From Aphrophora alni (Eukaryota > Arthropoda > Insecta > Hemiptera > Aphrophoridae): a stretch of DNA of 64,000 nucleotides. Positions 38,831-50,339 of the stretch are shown here, in pieces. The notes beneath the pieces are model-generated. The model ran no database searches, was not told where the DNA came from, and saw only the letters and a list, made by a program, of their open reading frames with translations. Both the position numbers and the translations under genes were made by a program. The DNA lies in NCBI GenBank assembly GCA_963513935.1, contig OY740770.1, positions 93,776,511 through 93,840,510 on the forward strand. Reading direction: 5' to 3'. Position 1 is the first letter of the stretch. Every line of letters begins with the position of its first letter.

Positions 38831-39211
38831 AAGTGCGAGCTGTCGTATTTAAATTACCAAAATAAATGTAATTAAGTACCACGTGATAAGAAATAAATAA
38901 ATCACAATGCCTGAAATTTTGTTTAAAGTGCGAGCTGTCGTATTTAAATTACCAAAATAAATGTAATTAAGTACCACGTGATAAGAAATAAATAAATCAC
39001 AATGCCTGAAATTTTGTATAAAAGTGCGAGCTGTCGTATTTAAATTACCAAAATAAATGTAATTAAGTACCACGTGATAAGAAATAAATAAATCACAATG
39101 CCTGAAATTGTGTATAAAAGTGCGAGCTGTCGTATTTAAATTACCAAAAATAAATGTAATTAAGTACCACGTGATAAGAAATAAATAAATCACAATGCCT
39201 GAAATTTTGCA
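38831..39211. repeat. Nearly perfect 4 x 96-bp tandem array
   Basis: Units start at 38831, 38926, 39022 and 39118 (spacing 95, 96, 96). They are almost identical, differing by single bases and one A. Each contains 'aagtgcgagctgtcg', 'aattaccaaaataaatg', 'accacgtgataag' and 'cacaatgcctgaaatt'. The unit joint reads TATAAAAGTG in units one, three and four. Because 96 is a multiple of three, a periodic minus-strand frame stays open across the array. I take that as a by-product. High identity means recent expansion or homogenisation, unlike the older minisatellite at 4.7 kb. Confidence 0.97.
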
Positions 39212-39214
39212 TTT

Positions 39215-40010
39215 GTCTTCAGTTTTAAAGATTGTTCATAGATTTTTTATTATTTTTTTGTTAACGACTCTAGCGGTGATAGGACTTCTATTCTAGCAAC
39301 GGATATTTAAATTCAATATATCAAGGTTTAGGTACTGAGAAAGCATGGTTAGGTTAAGTCATAGATGATTGTAGGTAATTCGTATGTTAAACAAAATTCA
39401 TAGGAATATTCACTTCATATTATTATATTAAATTAGTCTCAATTTATAAACAAACATCTTAATCTGATTGATAATTCGTCAAACTATTATAATTTATATG
39501 TGAAGATTTTAGTAAATTCGCCAGATTTCTAATATTTTTCCTTTGGTTTGTGGAGCGTTTCATAAATGTCTCAAGAGCTATCACAAATTAATATATCGTA
39601 ATAATTCTGTTCTGACTAGATAATATAATTTACAGTATTAGTTGATAAAACATTTATGAGTAGGGTAAATTAATTAATTTTATTTAAAAAAATAAAAACT
39701 CTAGTTGTACAAAATAGGTTACCAAAAATTTACGTGGTTTAATATTCAATGAGATTTATATCTTTTACATGTTTATAAATTAAATGGAACATAATAATCA
39801 GCTGTTTACTTATTAAAATTATATCCTTCTGCTCCTGGTCCCTGGAGGTGAAAATAAAAACGACGCTTCGGTCTGTTTTATCAAAGTTGTCCGTTTGACT
39901 ATAACGTTTATCTGCAATTTATGAATGGTTCATAATATTACATAAAGTTTTCCCAAAATTAAGTACGTACGAAGTACCATATAAATATTATATTACCTGT
40001 AAAGTCCGTC
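39215..40010. other. AT-rich non-coding stretch
   Basis: Nothing recognised. Confidence 0.6.
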
Positions 40011-40011
40011 G

Positions 40012-40072
40012 CTTTAACTAGTTTACGAAAATATTTCTTGAAGCGTTTCGAAGTCGTAAACCCATCTTCAGC
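40012..40072 (-). mobile_element. Penelope-like terminus fragment
   Basis: Minus strand reads CTGAAGATGGGTTTACGACT (40071-40052), TCGAAACGCTT, and later TTAAAGCGACGG. It has the CUGANGA box, a GAAAC box, and CGCTT/AAGCG able to pair as a long stem III. Stem II is broken (GGG not matched by CTTC). Alternatively TTTACGA and TCGTAAA pair across the GAAA box. This resembles the terminal repeats of Penelope-like elements in decayed form. Confidence 0.45.
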
Positions 40073-40254
40073 TAAACATAAATTGCTCACTGGTTTTGGG
40101 TTGTCCAATAAATAAAATAGGAAAATCAGGAAAACCTTCGCTGTGTGGGTGATAAGTCAGATGAAAAATCTAAAACAATTACATGCATGAGATCAAACTT
40201 ATAATAATTTAATGGGAAGATGATTTTATATGGCTGACCGACTTCACGATGTTC

Positions 40255-40300
40255 TAGATCTGAAGATGACGGATTAAATGTCGAAACCACGAGGTTAAAG
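40255..40300 (+). ncRNA. Hammerhead-ribozyme-like core, decayed
   Basis: Plus strand shows CTGAAGA (40260-40266), one extra T, stem II GAC/GTC (40268-40270 with 40280-40282), GAAA (40283-40286) and stem III CC-ACGA-GG (40287-40294). TT follows as the cleavage-site-like position. This order matches the core of hammerhead ribozymes: CUGANGA, stem II, GAAA, stem III, UH. I could not pair a convincing stem I, so activity is doubtful. Such motifs are known in Penelope-like retroelements. It lies about 190 bp from the oppositely oriented fragment at 40012-40072. Confidence 0.45.
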
Positions 40301-40304
40301 TTTG

Positions 40305-41335
40305 GATTGCCTGAAGGAAAAAATAAAATAATTAATCTACATAATCATGTTATTTGACACATGGTTTTTATTCTTCTGGGTATTTATTAAGGAGAAAGTG
40401 TTCACTTGGAAGCCTCACATACTTAACAACGTGAAACAATGCATCTAAGACACATTTGCTACTTTAGTTTTAGGACATTGTCATAAATATATGCAAAATA
40501 ACTTTTTTCAAGTGTTAACTTTCATGTAAGAGAACCTGTTTTATCAATTATTTAAACATGCAAGGGTTTTCAATTATATATATTTCCCGAGAAACATTGA
40601 AAATTATCTTCAATAATTCTTTTTTGATTACTTTCTAAATATGTCTATTAACTAATACAAAACATTGTCTTTATGCAGTGTTTTATGTCTAAAATGACCC
40701 ACTTATTTTTATAATTGAATAAACTTACTTTATTATCGATGGAACTATCGATGAAAGCATGACAATTTTGCATCGTTACTCTAAGGGACGGAAATTGAAT
40801 GTACAAGAGGAATTTGAAATATATAAACAATTCAAGACTAATCCCACAATGATATCAAATGAGAAACTGAACTTTGCCTCTAATATCACTTATGACTCCA
40901 CCCTAAGACTACAGATAAGTAAGAACATTATCGACTAGCCAAGATAACTGACCAAGGCATAACTACAAGGACAGCAATCTACACAATTTATCGTTGAGTG
41001 AAGCATGTTTAAGTGGAACTCTAACTTATAATATTTTATGTTTATTGTTTAATGTTTTCAGTTTTTAATAATTTTAACATTTTTAACACAATAATACTTC
41101 TGAAGTTTTATTTTTATGTTAGTCTTAATAATTTTAATAGTGAAAGTTTGGTGCTAAGTTGTTATGTGTTATGTAATTTGATTAAATTGACAAGCACCTG
41201 ATTTATCCTCAAAAAGCTTTAGGTTAGGTAATAATAAAGATCCACTATTGACTACAAAAAGTAAGTTTATTCAATTACAAAACATTAATTAAAATATCAT
41301 CCAAGTAAATAAATAACAATCTATCGTAAAATAAA
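40305..41335. other. AT-rich non-coding stretch
   Basis: No gene recognised. 40850-41000 is slightly richer in G+C without a clear frame. Confidence 0.55.
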
Positions 41336-41339
41336 ACCA

Positions 41340-41520
41340 AAATGGAAGACTCAAATATTATAAAATAACCGAATATAAAAATAAGTCACTAAAGAAAAGA
41401 ATAATTTCGTTAGATGAAGCGGAGACGATAAGTAGATTTCACTTGTAGCAGTTGATGTTGTGAGATTCAATTATGCTAAAGGGGTGCGTCTACTGAAATT
41501 TATTTATAAAGTGACTTTTA
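41340..41520 (+). repeat. Dispersed repeat family D, copy 4 (fullest)
   Basis: Contains 'aatggaagactcaaatatta', 'aatttcgttagatgaagc', 'ggagacgataagtagatttc', 'gtagcagttgatgttg', 'attatgctaaaggggtgcgt'. The other copies at 13.3, 32.1, 34.2 and 59.5 kb keep parts of this order. Confidence 0.8.
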
Positions 41521-41524
41521 AATG

Positions 41525-41950
41525 TCATTAACTTACAAGAATTAAATCTGAAAATATTGTACAATCCTTGTGCTTAGATTCTTATAAAACATCCTTGATA
41601 ATACGGAATCGGTTATCTTCAAAATCAGCATATCTAAGCTGCTAATAAAATTTTCATAATTAATTGTCCATTTAGTTGACGAAACTTTTAAAATCAAGGT
41701 TTGAAATTAGACAAAGTATCAACAATTTTTTTTCTAAAAAAATTGAAGATTTTCACAGACAATAAATACTTACTAAACATAACATATCAATTTATTCACA
41801 ACAACAAAAAATTATCCCAGGAAAAACTATTAAAGGATTTTAAATTATTTTCTATTAGTGGCAACTCACTGTTTTGTCAAATGTTAAAAAAATCCAACCT
41901 TGACCGAAGTGTTGACTTTCCTGGAATTTTCTGATTGTGGAGTAGATCTG
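41525..41950. other. Non-coding stretch
   Basis: A 77-codon plus-strand frame (41701-41934, alternative start) is Lys-rich with no motif I recognise. It ends just before the GC-richer segment that follows. Confidence 0.4.
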
Positions 41951-41955
41951 CGTTG

Positions 41956-42096
41956 TTAATCTGATATTAGCTTCAGTCCATTGGCACAGCTAGGTCCAGT
42001 CCAATTTGGCAGTCCTGGTTTTATCATCCCTTTACATGTGACGTAAATCTGTCCTTCTGTGTGACCCTTACGTGATTCTACAACTGGTAAGTTTAC
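41956..42096 (-). other. Unrecognised 46-codon open frame in a GC-richer patch
   Basis: On the minus strand, a frame from the stop at 42097-42099 to TAA at 41956-41958 reads in part VESRKGHTEGQIYVTCKG and PGLPNWTGPSCANGLKL, a balanced composition unusual for this window. The patch is GC-richer than its flanks. A CTG/GTAAGT donor-like site sits on the opposite strand at about 42084-42092, so a plus-strand exon is the alternative, but the plus strand also has stops. No family recognised. It could be an exon, a transposon relic or chance. Confidence 0.3.
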
Positions 42097-42464
42097 TTAA
42101 CTACTGACTTTAGTTTAATTTAATTCAAGAATCCGATGCAATCTGTCATGAAGTAAGGTGATTTTCACCTTTTAAAATTATTACAAGATAGTCCTCCGAA
42201 AGAAATACATCTTATTCTCATACCAATTCCTTTCTTCCTCTCTTGGCGAGTTCCTACGATATTTGTTTTTTCTCATTTAATAATACTTATAATTATTACA
42301 AATATTCGTAAATATTGTCCCAAATTACTAACTAGGTACTAGAATAATTTTGGAAGAATATTTTGTGTGTAGGGAGGAGATTTTGATATCTCAAAATTCT
42401 CCATCGGAAACGAAACTCCCCCTACAAAACAATATATGGAGACTTACCTACATATTGAGTTTAT

Positions 42465-42600
42465 TGGGACCGAAATACCACATCAGAGTATTTCCCAAGA
42501 TAGTTGTAGTAACTTATAGAAGTATGTCATTAACTTTCAGGGAGCAATTGTATAAAGTGTATTATTGAACACGTTCTGGTACTAAAACTTGTAAATGCTT
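42465..42600 (+). repeat. Dispersed repeat family G, copy 1
   Basis: Shares 'accacatcagagtatttccc', 'agatagttgt', 'agtaactt.tagaagt', 'gagcaattgtataaa' and 'tctggtact' with 52835-52970, same orientation. Confidence 0.9.
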
Positions 42601-42959
42601 ATAGATACATGATTAATATAGAAAATGAATATATAACGGGTACAAAAGTATTTAAACTGCTATATTTCTCAGCTATATTTTTGAACTCTGTAATTTCACG
42701 TATTAAGATTCGTATAGATATTTAGAGTCCTAAGTCGCTAAATTATCCTTTTCATTATAATGCAAACAAATAGAAAGGGACAAAATTTCGGTATATAGTC
42801 GTGTACATAAACATATATTGAGACCTTGTACACCTTTCATAATTTCCGCACAGGATAGTTGAAGCAAATATTCTAAAACCTAAATCTAATTTTAAAATCA
42901 TTCCAAATTTATAGTAGAGAAAAAAAAGGTTTCAAAATAATATACACAAAAGTTAAAAT

Positions 42960-43425
42960 ACATTTAAAATCCTGGAACAATAAACTGATTTTCAGACAGT
43001 CCTGAGATTTAGAGATTACTCCACAGAGAAAGATCACGCTAGGGAAAATGGAGAGGGAGGAATTGCCTTACAAGTCACGATTAGGATTAGAAGTCATTAA
43101 AACGTCGACCACGTCTCTAGTAATTAAATCTCAAACATTGTTATGTACTCAAAAGAAATGAATTGTATATACTCATTTATTTATTAAAAAAGATATTATT
43201 TATTTATTCACTTACCGATATATTTTAATTTTTCATTATCCAATATGGTATTACATATAATATCCTTAACATAATTAGATATTAAACGAACATTGAGTGA
43301 ACATTGATCAAACTTTATGAATGGACATTTGGTCGTTATGACGTATATTAGTTTCCCTATAAATTGTGTGTGTTTTGAACAATTATAAACTTTGTCTGTA
43401 CATCTACAAGGAAAAAGGAAATAAT
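42960..43425 (+). repeat. Dispersed repeat family H, copy 1
   Basis: About 450 bp, matching 60630-61020 in the same orientation. Shared blocks are 'aaaatgg.agtgag', 'acgtctctagtaattaaatc', 'tcaaa.attgttat', 'aaagaaatg', 'attatccaat' and 'attaaacgaacattg'. No coding content. Confidence 0.9.
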
Positions 43426-43429
43426 GACT

Positions 43430-45930
43430 TGTAGTTAATCTTTAACACAATTCTGTTCTAAGTTGGTTATTACAATACCCACGCTTGGATAAAAATAGAA
43501 AATGCTAACAATTCCAACATATTTGTGTTGACCTGTTTTACAATTTGTTTAACTGTATAAAATATGTTAACAGTTGCTACAGCGTATTTGTTAAAAGAAA
43601 CATTACAAACATTATTTCTTTAATTTGTGTTGTTGTTTTTCTAAGTAAAGGATAATTTTAAAAATTTTTAAAAAAACATTTATTCAACTCTTTGTAGAAA
43701 TGATTATAATATTGATTTTTAAAATTCCTAAACAGAATTTCTAAACATTATAGAGATAAAAATATCATTGGATTATGCATTAACAGTGTATGATAAATAA
43801 CGTTGATAAAATAAAATATACTACACTACAGTATTTTATATTTACCACTAAAGCTGTGTATTGCAGTTTCTAACAGAAATTAAAATATTCATTAAGAATA
43901 ATCGATAGGTAGATTATCCCTGCATATTGGTCCGATAGGCCTGGTTATAGTTCCCCGCCAATTAATGCAATTTAAATCGCTTTATACAATTCCTGCAGCC
44001 AGTATTGATTCTATTAAGAGCTTTGGTACCATCTGATTGAATATAGCCAATTACTATTAAACGTTTGTTAACATGCATTAAATTTTAAAATGGTACATAT
44101 AAAGCGTCATGAATGATGAAACCTGTAACACAATCAATGTATCGTGACCTTCACAGGACACCAATAATAATAATAATAATTATTATTAATGCTAATCTAT
44201 AAATTTGTATCAATATAATATGCAATGATAATATAAATTATTAATATTTAGGTAACAACTGCACATATAATGAAGTTAACTAAAGACTGACAAACCTTGA
44301 CATTTTATTTTTTAAATCTGCCTTTACCCACTTCGTCTGATTCTATCGGTTTTTGAGAAGTTTGAGGAAAGTTAATACTATATTAGAATATTCTATATTA
44401 AAGAAGTATTTTTGTAGGTTAGACGATAAAATTTAAACATTAATACAATAAATGAGATATATTGTGTTATATTGTACAACATATATAATAACTATTATAT
44501 TTATTAATTGTATGAAACTTGTTTTTCCACTATGAACTTAACCACGGAAATTAAGTGGAATAGCTTCTACAAGCTGAAATTTCACACTACAAATTCAGTA
44601 AAGCTCAAATGCAACTTTTAATAGTGACTTTTTTAGTGACCGATAAATCGAAATTCAGGAAACATTGAAAGAGATAACTTAATAAATAAGTTTTAAAATA
44701 CAGTAACGATCTTTAAGATTTATTTACCTAAAATTTTGTTAAGAAATACAATATTATCCAGTCATCTATGATCTGTTCCTTTCTAGTTGAAATCTTTTAT
44801 ACGTAACAAAAATCTCTTTGGTACAAAGATAATGTACTACATTCTAAAACTTATTCATATCTGAATGAAAAGTAAAATTACATTTAATTAAATATTAGTA
44901 TTATCCATTTTTAATAATGATCACCTGTTATTTTCAATATGTAGTCAAGTATACCATTTTCTCATGCTACTTTCATACGTAAAGACATCATAATAAATTA
45001 TAATTAATTATTACCTCCAATAATGTAACTTCGTAAATATGTAACGTAATTTTGAACTAAACTCTTATTTTTTAATTTTCTTTATAAGATTTAAAATAAT
45101 ATTAACTCAATACATTTGGTTACTAATAATGTTTCTTAAAATAAGGGCTTGAAAATCTTTCCTTTAAAATAAGACTTTTAAAATTACATATGAGAACATA
45201 TTCAATATACTTTTCTAAGTTTTGTTTAAAAATTAGATACAATTGTTCAGTTGTAATAATATAATTTACATATATAAGTGTCCATTATATGTGTTTTCAA
45301 ATCGTTAAAAAAATGTTTTATTGTTGCGATTTATGTAAATACTTCAATTGAAATTACGGAATTGTTTATTTTTATTGTCATATAAAACTTGTTATTGTTT
45401 CATATTTATAAATTATGACAAACAAAAGTCTCCTGATGCCTTCAAAACAATTAAAACCTTTCTAAATATTGTTTAAAGAAAACTATTTATTGTATAACAT
45501 CTCGATCATTATGATATTCTAAATTTCCGTTACGAACATCCATTATTTTTTTTTTAGTATTTCCTACCGTATAGATAAAATCTATGAGGTACGAAGAAGT
45601 ACTTAATTGGATTAAAAATGGAATTCATACTAAATTCGCAACTCTAGTTAGACAATCAACAAGAATTTACTCGTAATATAATTTTTCACACAAAACTCTC
45701 TCTTAGTACGTTGGATCCTATTCCCCGTAGAGATCTATTATAAGCCCAGTCTATATAAAAAAGTTGTTTTGTAAAAATAGTAACAGCTGCATGTAGTCAA
45801 TAGAATAGTTTTCAATATCTTTAATCTTTACCACGATAAAAAATTAATAAATCCGGTTTTATATTAAATAAAACATAGTTTACATTTATTGTATCATGGC
45901 ATAATAAATCTCCCACTTCATAATAACGGA
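43430..45930. other. AT-rich non-coding stretch
   Basis: Nothing but a palindromic (ATA)n(TTA)n near 44165-44190. Confidence 0.6.
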
Positions 45931-45934
45931 AAAA

Positions 45935-46025
45935 GGGGATGGGCTGGTCTACATGATATAACACAATCTTGGAGCGGCCGAGGTTTCCTTGAACTCATAG
46001 TGGGGAGAAAGTATCCTTAAACGAA
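45935..46025. other. Short GC-richer patch
   Basis: Around 'ggagcggccgaggtttcc' the composition is richer in G+C, and on the minus strand two frames remain open (one reads PTMSSRKPRPLQDC). It may be a transposon fragment. I cannot name it. Confidence 0.25.
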
Positions 46026-46029
46026 ATAA

Positions 46030-46995
46030 AAACTTTCCAAGTTTGGAAATATATGAAGTGTTTAAGACGATATTTCTAATATTTACAATCCTTATTGATA
46101 CAATAATCTACTTTTGTGTAGACCATTGTTTAAATTAATAAAAATCCAAATTTTGAAACACCTGTTATATGTGAAACCACATGTATTTTAAATTTGTATT
46201 TACATAATATTTACATTATATTTGCTTTAAATTATGATATGTAAATAATCAGACTTTTAAAGTATAACATTTTTTAGTTCTTATAAAACACACTCAATAA
46301 ACTAGAAAACACAATAAAAACACACATACAATTTCAAGACATTCCACAGAAAGAAATATCCTGTTTCTAATTCACAATTAATTATAAACAGTCAATATTC
46401 ACAATTAATTATAGTAAAAACCTTTATATACCGGAATGTGTTTTACTGCATAGAAATATATTTTAAAAGCAAAATGTATCGTATTTGTTCTTATTTGCAA
46501 TAAATTTAAGCCACAACAACTTAGCCTTTTTTAAACAATTTAATATTTATGAATGAATAAAAGAACTAATTCTTATTTCTTGATTACTGCATGTGAGACA
46601 AGGAATAACTTATATATAAATTATTGTTTTTACAATCATATTCAGAATTTTAAAATGATTCCAGTGTCATGAATGAAGTTTTATAAAAATCATTTTGCAT
46701 GTTTAAGAGACTTTGTATGAGCAATAATTCTATGATTATAATTTGATTATATAAATTGAACCATATGCATATCCTCATTTAGTTATACCATACTCGGACA
46801 ACGAAAAATATCAATTAGCATAAACTAGAGTAGGATTAGAAATAATTGAAAATTAAATGTTGGTATTGATTACAATCATATTTGTTGTTGTTTTTTAGAC
46901 TAGTATGCTTTAGCGTGTTAGTCCCTACGTGGACACAGTTCTGTCTTATACAATTATAATATGAATGAAACTTTACAGTATTCCCTATACAACTT

Positions 46996-47000
<5 letters not shown>
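46030..47000. other. AT-rich non-coding stretch
   Basis: Nothing recognised. Confidence 0.6.

Positions 47001-47006
<6 letters not shown>

Positions 47007-47059
<53 letters not shown>
47007..47059. repeat. (AT)n microsatellite
   Basis: About 26 AT units. Confidence 0.97.
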
Positions 47060-47061
<2 letters not shown>

Positions 47062-47064
47062 ATT

Positions 47065-49955
47065 ATACGGTATTGAAAGACTTCATCCATTTTAACCTCG
47101 ACTTTTAAAAGATCCGGTGTAAGTTGATAGATGGGATCTGTAAGGAAAGTAAATCTGTGGTATTCTGCAACTCCCATGAGATCTTAAATATTATACATAC
47201 CTATATGAACGAAGCTCAGTTTTCATGACGGCACAAAATATCTTCTTTAACGTGTATTTTAAAACTTTTTCGACAGCTGAAAAAAAACCGTCTTGTGCTT
47301 TTGTATTTCCATCAACTTATATTTATGTTTTATAGTACAGTAATCAATAATTTCAAATAATGACTTTTCAAATAATGACAAAAATAAGAAACCTAATGAC
47401 AAAATATAAACGGATATTACAATTTTTAAGGTTGTGAAGAAATTTTGGGATCACAATCGTAAACTTTCCTTCTTATTTACAACAGACAAAAGTGACTAGG
47501 TGACCAAGCAGATTTACCGAGATACTGGCTTGTTATATGAAACACGAAAAAAATATTAGATGATAAACTGTAGTATATGACTATCACTTTTTAAATCGCA
47601 TAAATGTCGTGTATTATTAACAAAGATGTCCAACATAGTTTTTAATTTATTTCCCTCTGTACAAATACAACCTCACCAATGAAAAGATTTCCATACATCA
47701 CGCCATGAAATTGACGTAATATAGTTTATTAATCGTACATTTATATAGCTATTGTAATTTCATTCAGTAAAGTATAAGACCAACTTCAAACAACTGTTTA
47801 AAATGTGATCAGTTGAAACAAATCTCGAAAATATTGACACAATTTAAAGTTAGTTAAATGTTTTATTTACATTTTTGATAAAATATTTAACTCATAGTTA
47901 GTAAAAGGGGGAAACAGAAACTTAAAAATCATGCTTTAATAATTTTAATTATATTGTATAAATGCTTTATATTTTCTTTTTGGTTTAGTGTTCTATTACA
48001 AATAAATATATTTTGAAATATTACTTCTGGTGATTTGTTTACGTGTGTTCTTTAAATTATTATTATTATTTATTATTGTTAATTCTTACATAATATTCAC
48101 TATTGTTTTCTATTTTGACCTATCTGTAACCTATCGTATCAGTATGCAGAGTTTTTTATGTTTTGTCCAATAATTCCAACTTTTACTAAAATACTAATGA
48201 AAAATAAGTTCTACTTGCGTCCTAAAGCTCTATCTTTAAGCAAAATGATAAATACTAACGATAATCTAAATAACGATTATTTAAATCTACTGCTATTATT
48301 AATAGTATAACGATTTAATCTAAATCGTTATAAAACTTCTAAATCTTTTTTTATAAATTTTGATTAGAGTAATGTGCATAACACGCATTATCAAAACGTG
48401 TATTCTCAACTAACATTTGTCAAAATTAATATAGTTTTTACGGTAATATAAAGAATAGAAAAGAGGTGACAACAGGAGAAAAGCAAACTTTATTAAGTCA
48501 TTCATCTTAAGACTTATAAAACACTTAGAGTTATAGAATAAAAAACCTAAGTTTATTGAATTCACATGTATTAAGTTAAAAGCGTACGGAAAATCATTAA
48601 CTGAATAGGTTTCAGTTGACTTCTCAAGGGAAGTAATTTATAAAAGTAGAGTTTGCAAAGGGAGAAGGGTTTGGGTGTTAAAGTATATTGGAAGGTTTTG
48701 AGTGTAAGACAACATTAGAGTTGGGTATTTTGTATTTTGTATGGTCTATGATTTGTTTAACTCTTTTAATAGGATTTGAAAAACGTTCTTAGACTTTCAT
48801 AATTACTATTTGAGAAGAAAATTTGAAATTGTAATGAAGCTGGCCTATATGTGAAGTTCTTAAAGTACTAGCTTCCAAAATACTTACTCTTCCTATTGTC
48901 AATATTTCGGTTGTGGAGAATCATAAGTGATAATTTTGATATAAATTTGCTAAAAAGGATATGAAAATATGTATCAGACTACGAAGAGCTCTATTTTTAT
49001 GTCAGTCAATTTGAGTTTCAGGTTCTAAGAAATGGTGGTAATAAGTTGTAGCCTAATTTTGGCATTTGACAATTAATTCTTATAGCATCTAAGTTACTAC
49101 TTCACTATTTGATTAAAATGTGTTTAAACTTAAAGGGAAATGTAAATTTTCAGTCTATTTTTTCCATAAATGGTAGAAGTAGCAAGCACGGTAATGGATA
49201 CATGCCAGGTACATTCAATCGGGATTTGATTAGTTCTTAGTTATATTTCCTAATACTTCGGATTAAATAAATGCTATCGTCTGCATTGTTGGCTAGTTTA
49301 AATTACCCCAAATTTCTAAAATTATTTGTGTTTTACGGATAAAGGGTGGGATATATAGAAATGTATAGGTTTTTTATATTTTATTTTTATTTTTAAATTA
49401 GTGGTGTTAAACGGTATATAAAATTGTTGTAATACGACTAGATTTAGTATTAAGCAAGAAACTGTATTCAGTGATGACACCGCATTAGTTTGAGTGGACC
49501 ATCCTGCATTAATGTTTATTTTACTAAGAGTCCTAGTAAATGGAATGCGGGAACACATAATGATATTGTTGATAAATATCCTACACCTGCTTATAGAGTA
49601 TTTATATTATTGGTCTTAGAGAATGCAGATGAATTGATGTCCTCAAGAGATCAAATGTTAATATAGCGGTTTCCAAGACTTATAGAATAAATTATTCTGT
49701 GTAGACGAATGTGCTCAAAAAAGGAGGATTAAACAATTCGAACTACTAGGTTAGGTATCAAAGGAGATAATTTACTAATTAAATTAAAGGATAAATTTAG
49801 AAAAAAATATCGTTAATCGGCTCAATAATTACTGCAGAAACAATTAATATTAATATAGATCTAAAGTTAGGAAATTATTAGATAAGGTTTTAATATAAAT
49901 AAATATATTGAGCGTGACTTGTGAGATAATATTATATAGAATATAACACGAACAC
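47065..49955. other. AT-rich non-coding stretch
   Basis: No gene recognised. 48640-49000 is somewhat G-rich on the plus strand without a coding frame. Confidence 0.6.
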
Positions 49956-49960
49956 AAGAT

Positions 49961-50031
49961 CTCACAAAAAATACGTTTACCTAATTAAACGCGTTTCAAC
50001 CACATAGTCGCCATCCTCAGTGATATATGAG
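49961..50031 (-). ncRNA. Hammerhead-ribozyme-like fold in a Penelope-like terminus
   Basis: Minus strand, 5' to 3'. Stem I strand CTCATATATCA (50031-50021) is followed by CTGAGGA (50020-50014), T, stem II GGCGAC-TAT-GTGGTT (50012-49998, two wobbles and one mismatch), and GAAA (49997-49994). Then come stem III with GTTTA/TAAAC and a small bulge, TA as the cleavage-site position (49973-49972), and TTTTTTGTGAG (49971-49961). The last pairs with the first stem I strand at about eight of eleven positions. All hammerhead parts are in the right order. The extra T after CTGAGGA and the weak pairs suggest decay or a family variant. Hammerheads of this kind are known in Penelope-like retroelements. No reverse transcriptase is seen nearby. 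Confidence 0.55.
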
Positions 50032-50034
50032 CTA

Positions 50035-50335
50035 CAATAACTAAACTATAACTAACCTATCACTGCGCTAACCCATGTATTCATAGAACGTTAGAGGCCT
50101 TTAATTCTATCTCACTCTCACAACTAATGGTATAAACACTGTTTTAAGAGGAACTGAAGGTACATAAAGGCTGTTTTGTAGCACTACTTTGAGAACCTTA
50201 TTCCTGTTGAATACCATAACTACTGGAACGAACTACTACCCGTTCCTACCGATGGTTACCAATAAGATAAGTACTAGATAGTCGTTGTCAAAACCCTTCA
50301 AGGTCGAATTAACCTTTGGCGAGAAAAATCATGTG
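50035..50335. other. Short balanced-composition stretch
   Basis: Lies between the hammerhead-like fold and the LINE relic. It may be further upstream parts of the LINE, but I recognise no motif. Confidence 0.4.
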
Positions 50336-50339
50336 TTAG

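Noticed and set aside
38849..39193. 114-codon minus-strand frame
   Set aside because: It is the translation of a 96-bp tandem array whose unit length is a multiple of three; no sign of coding selection.
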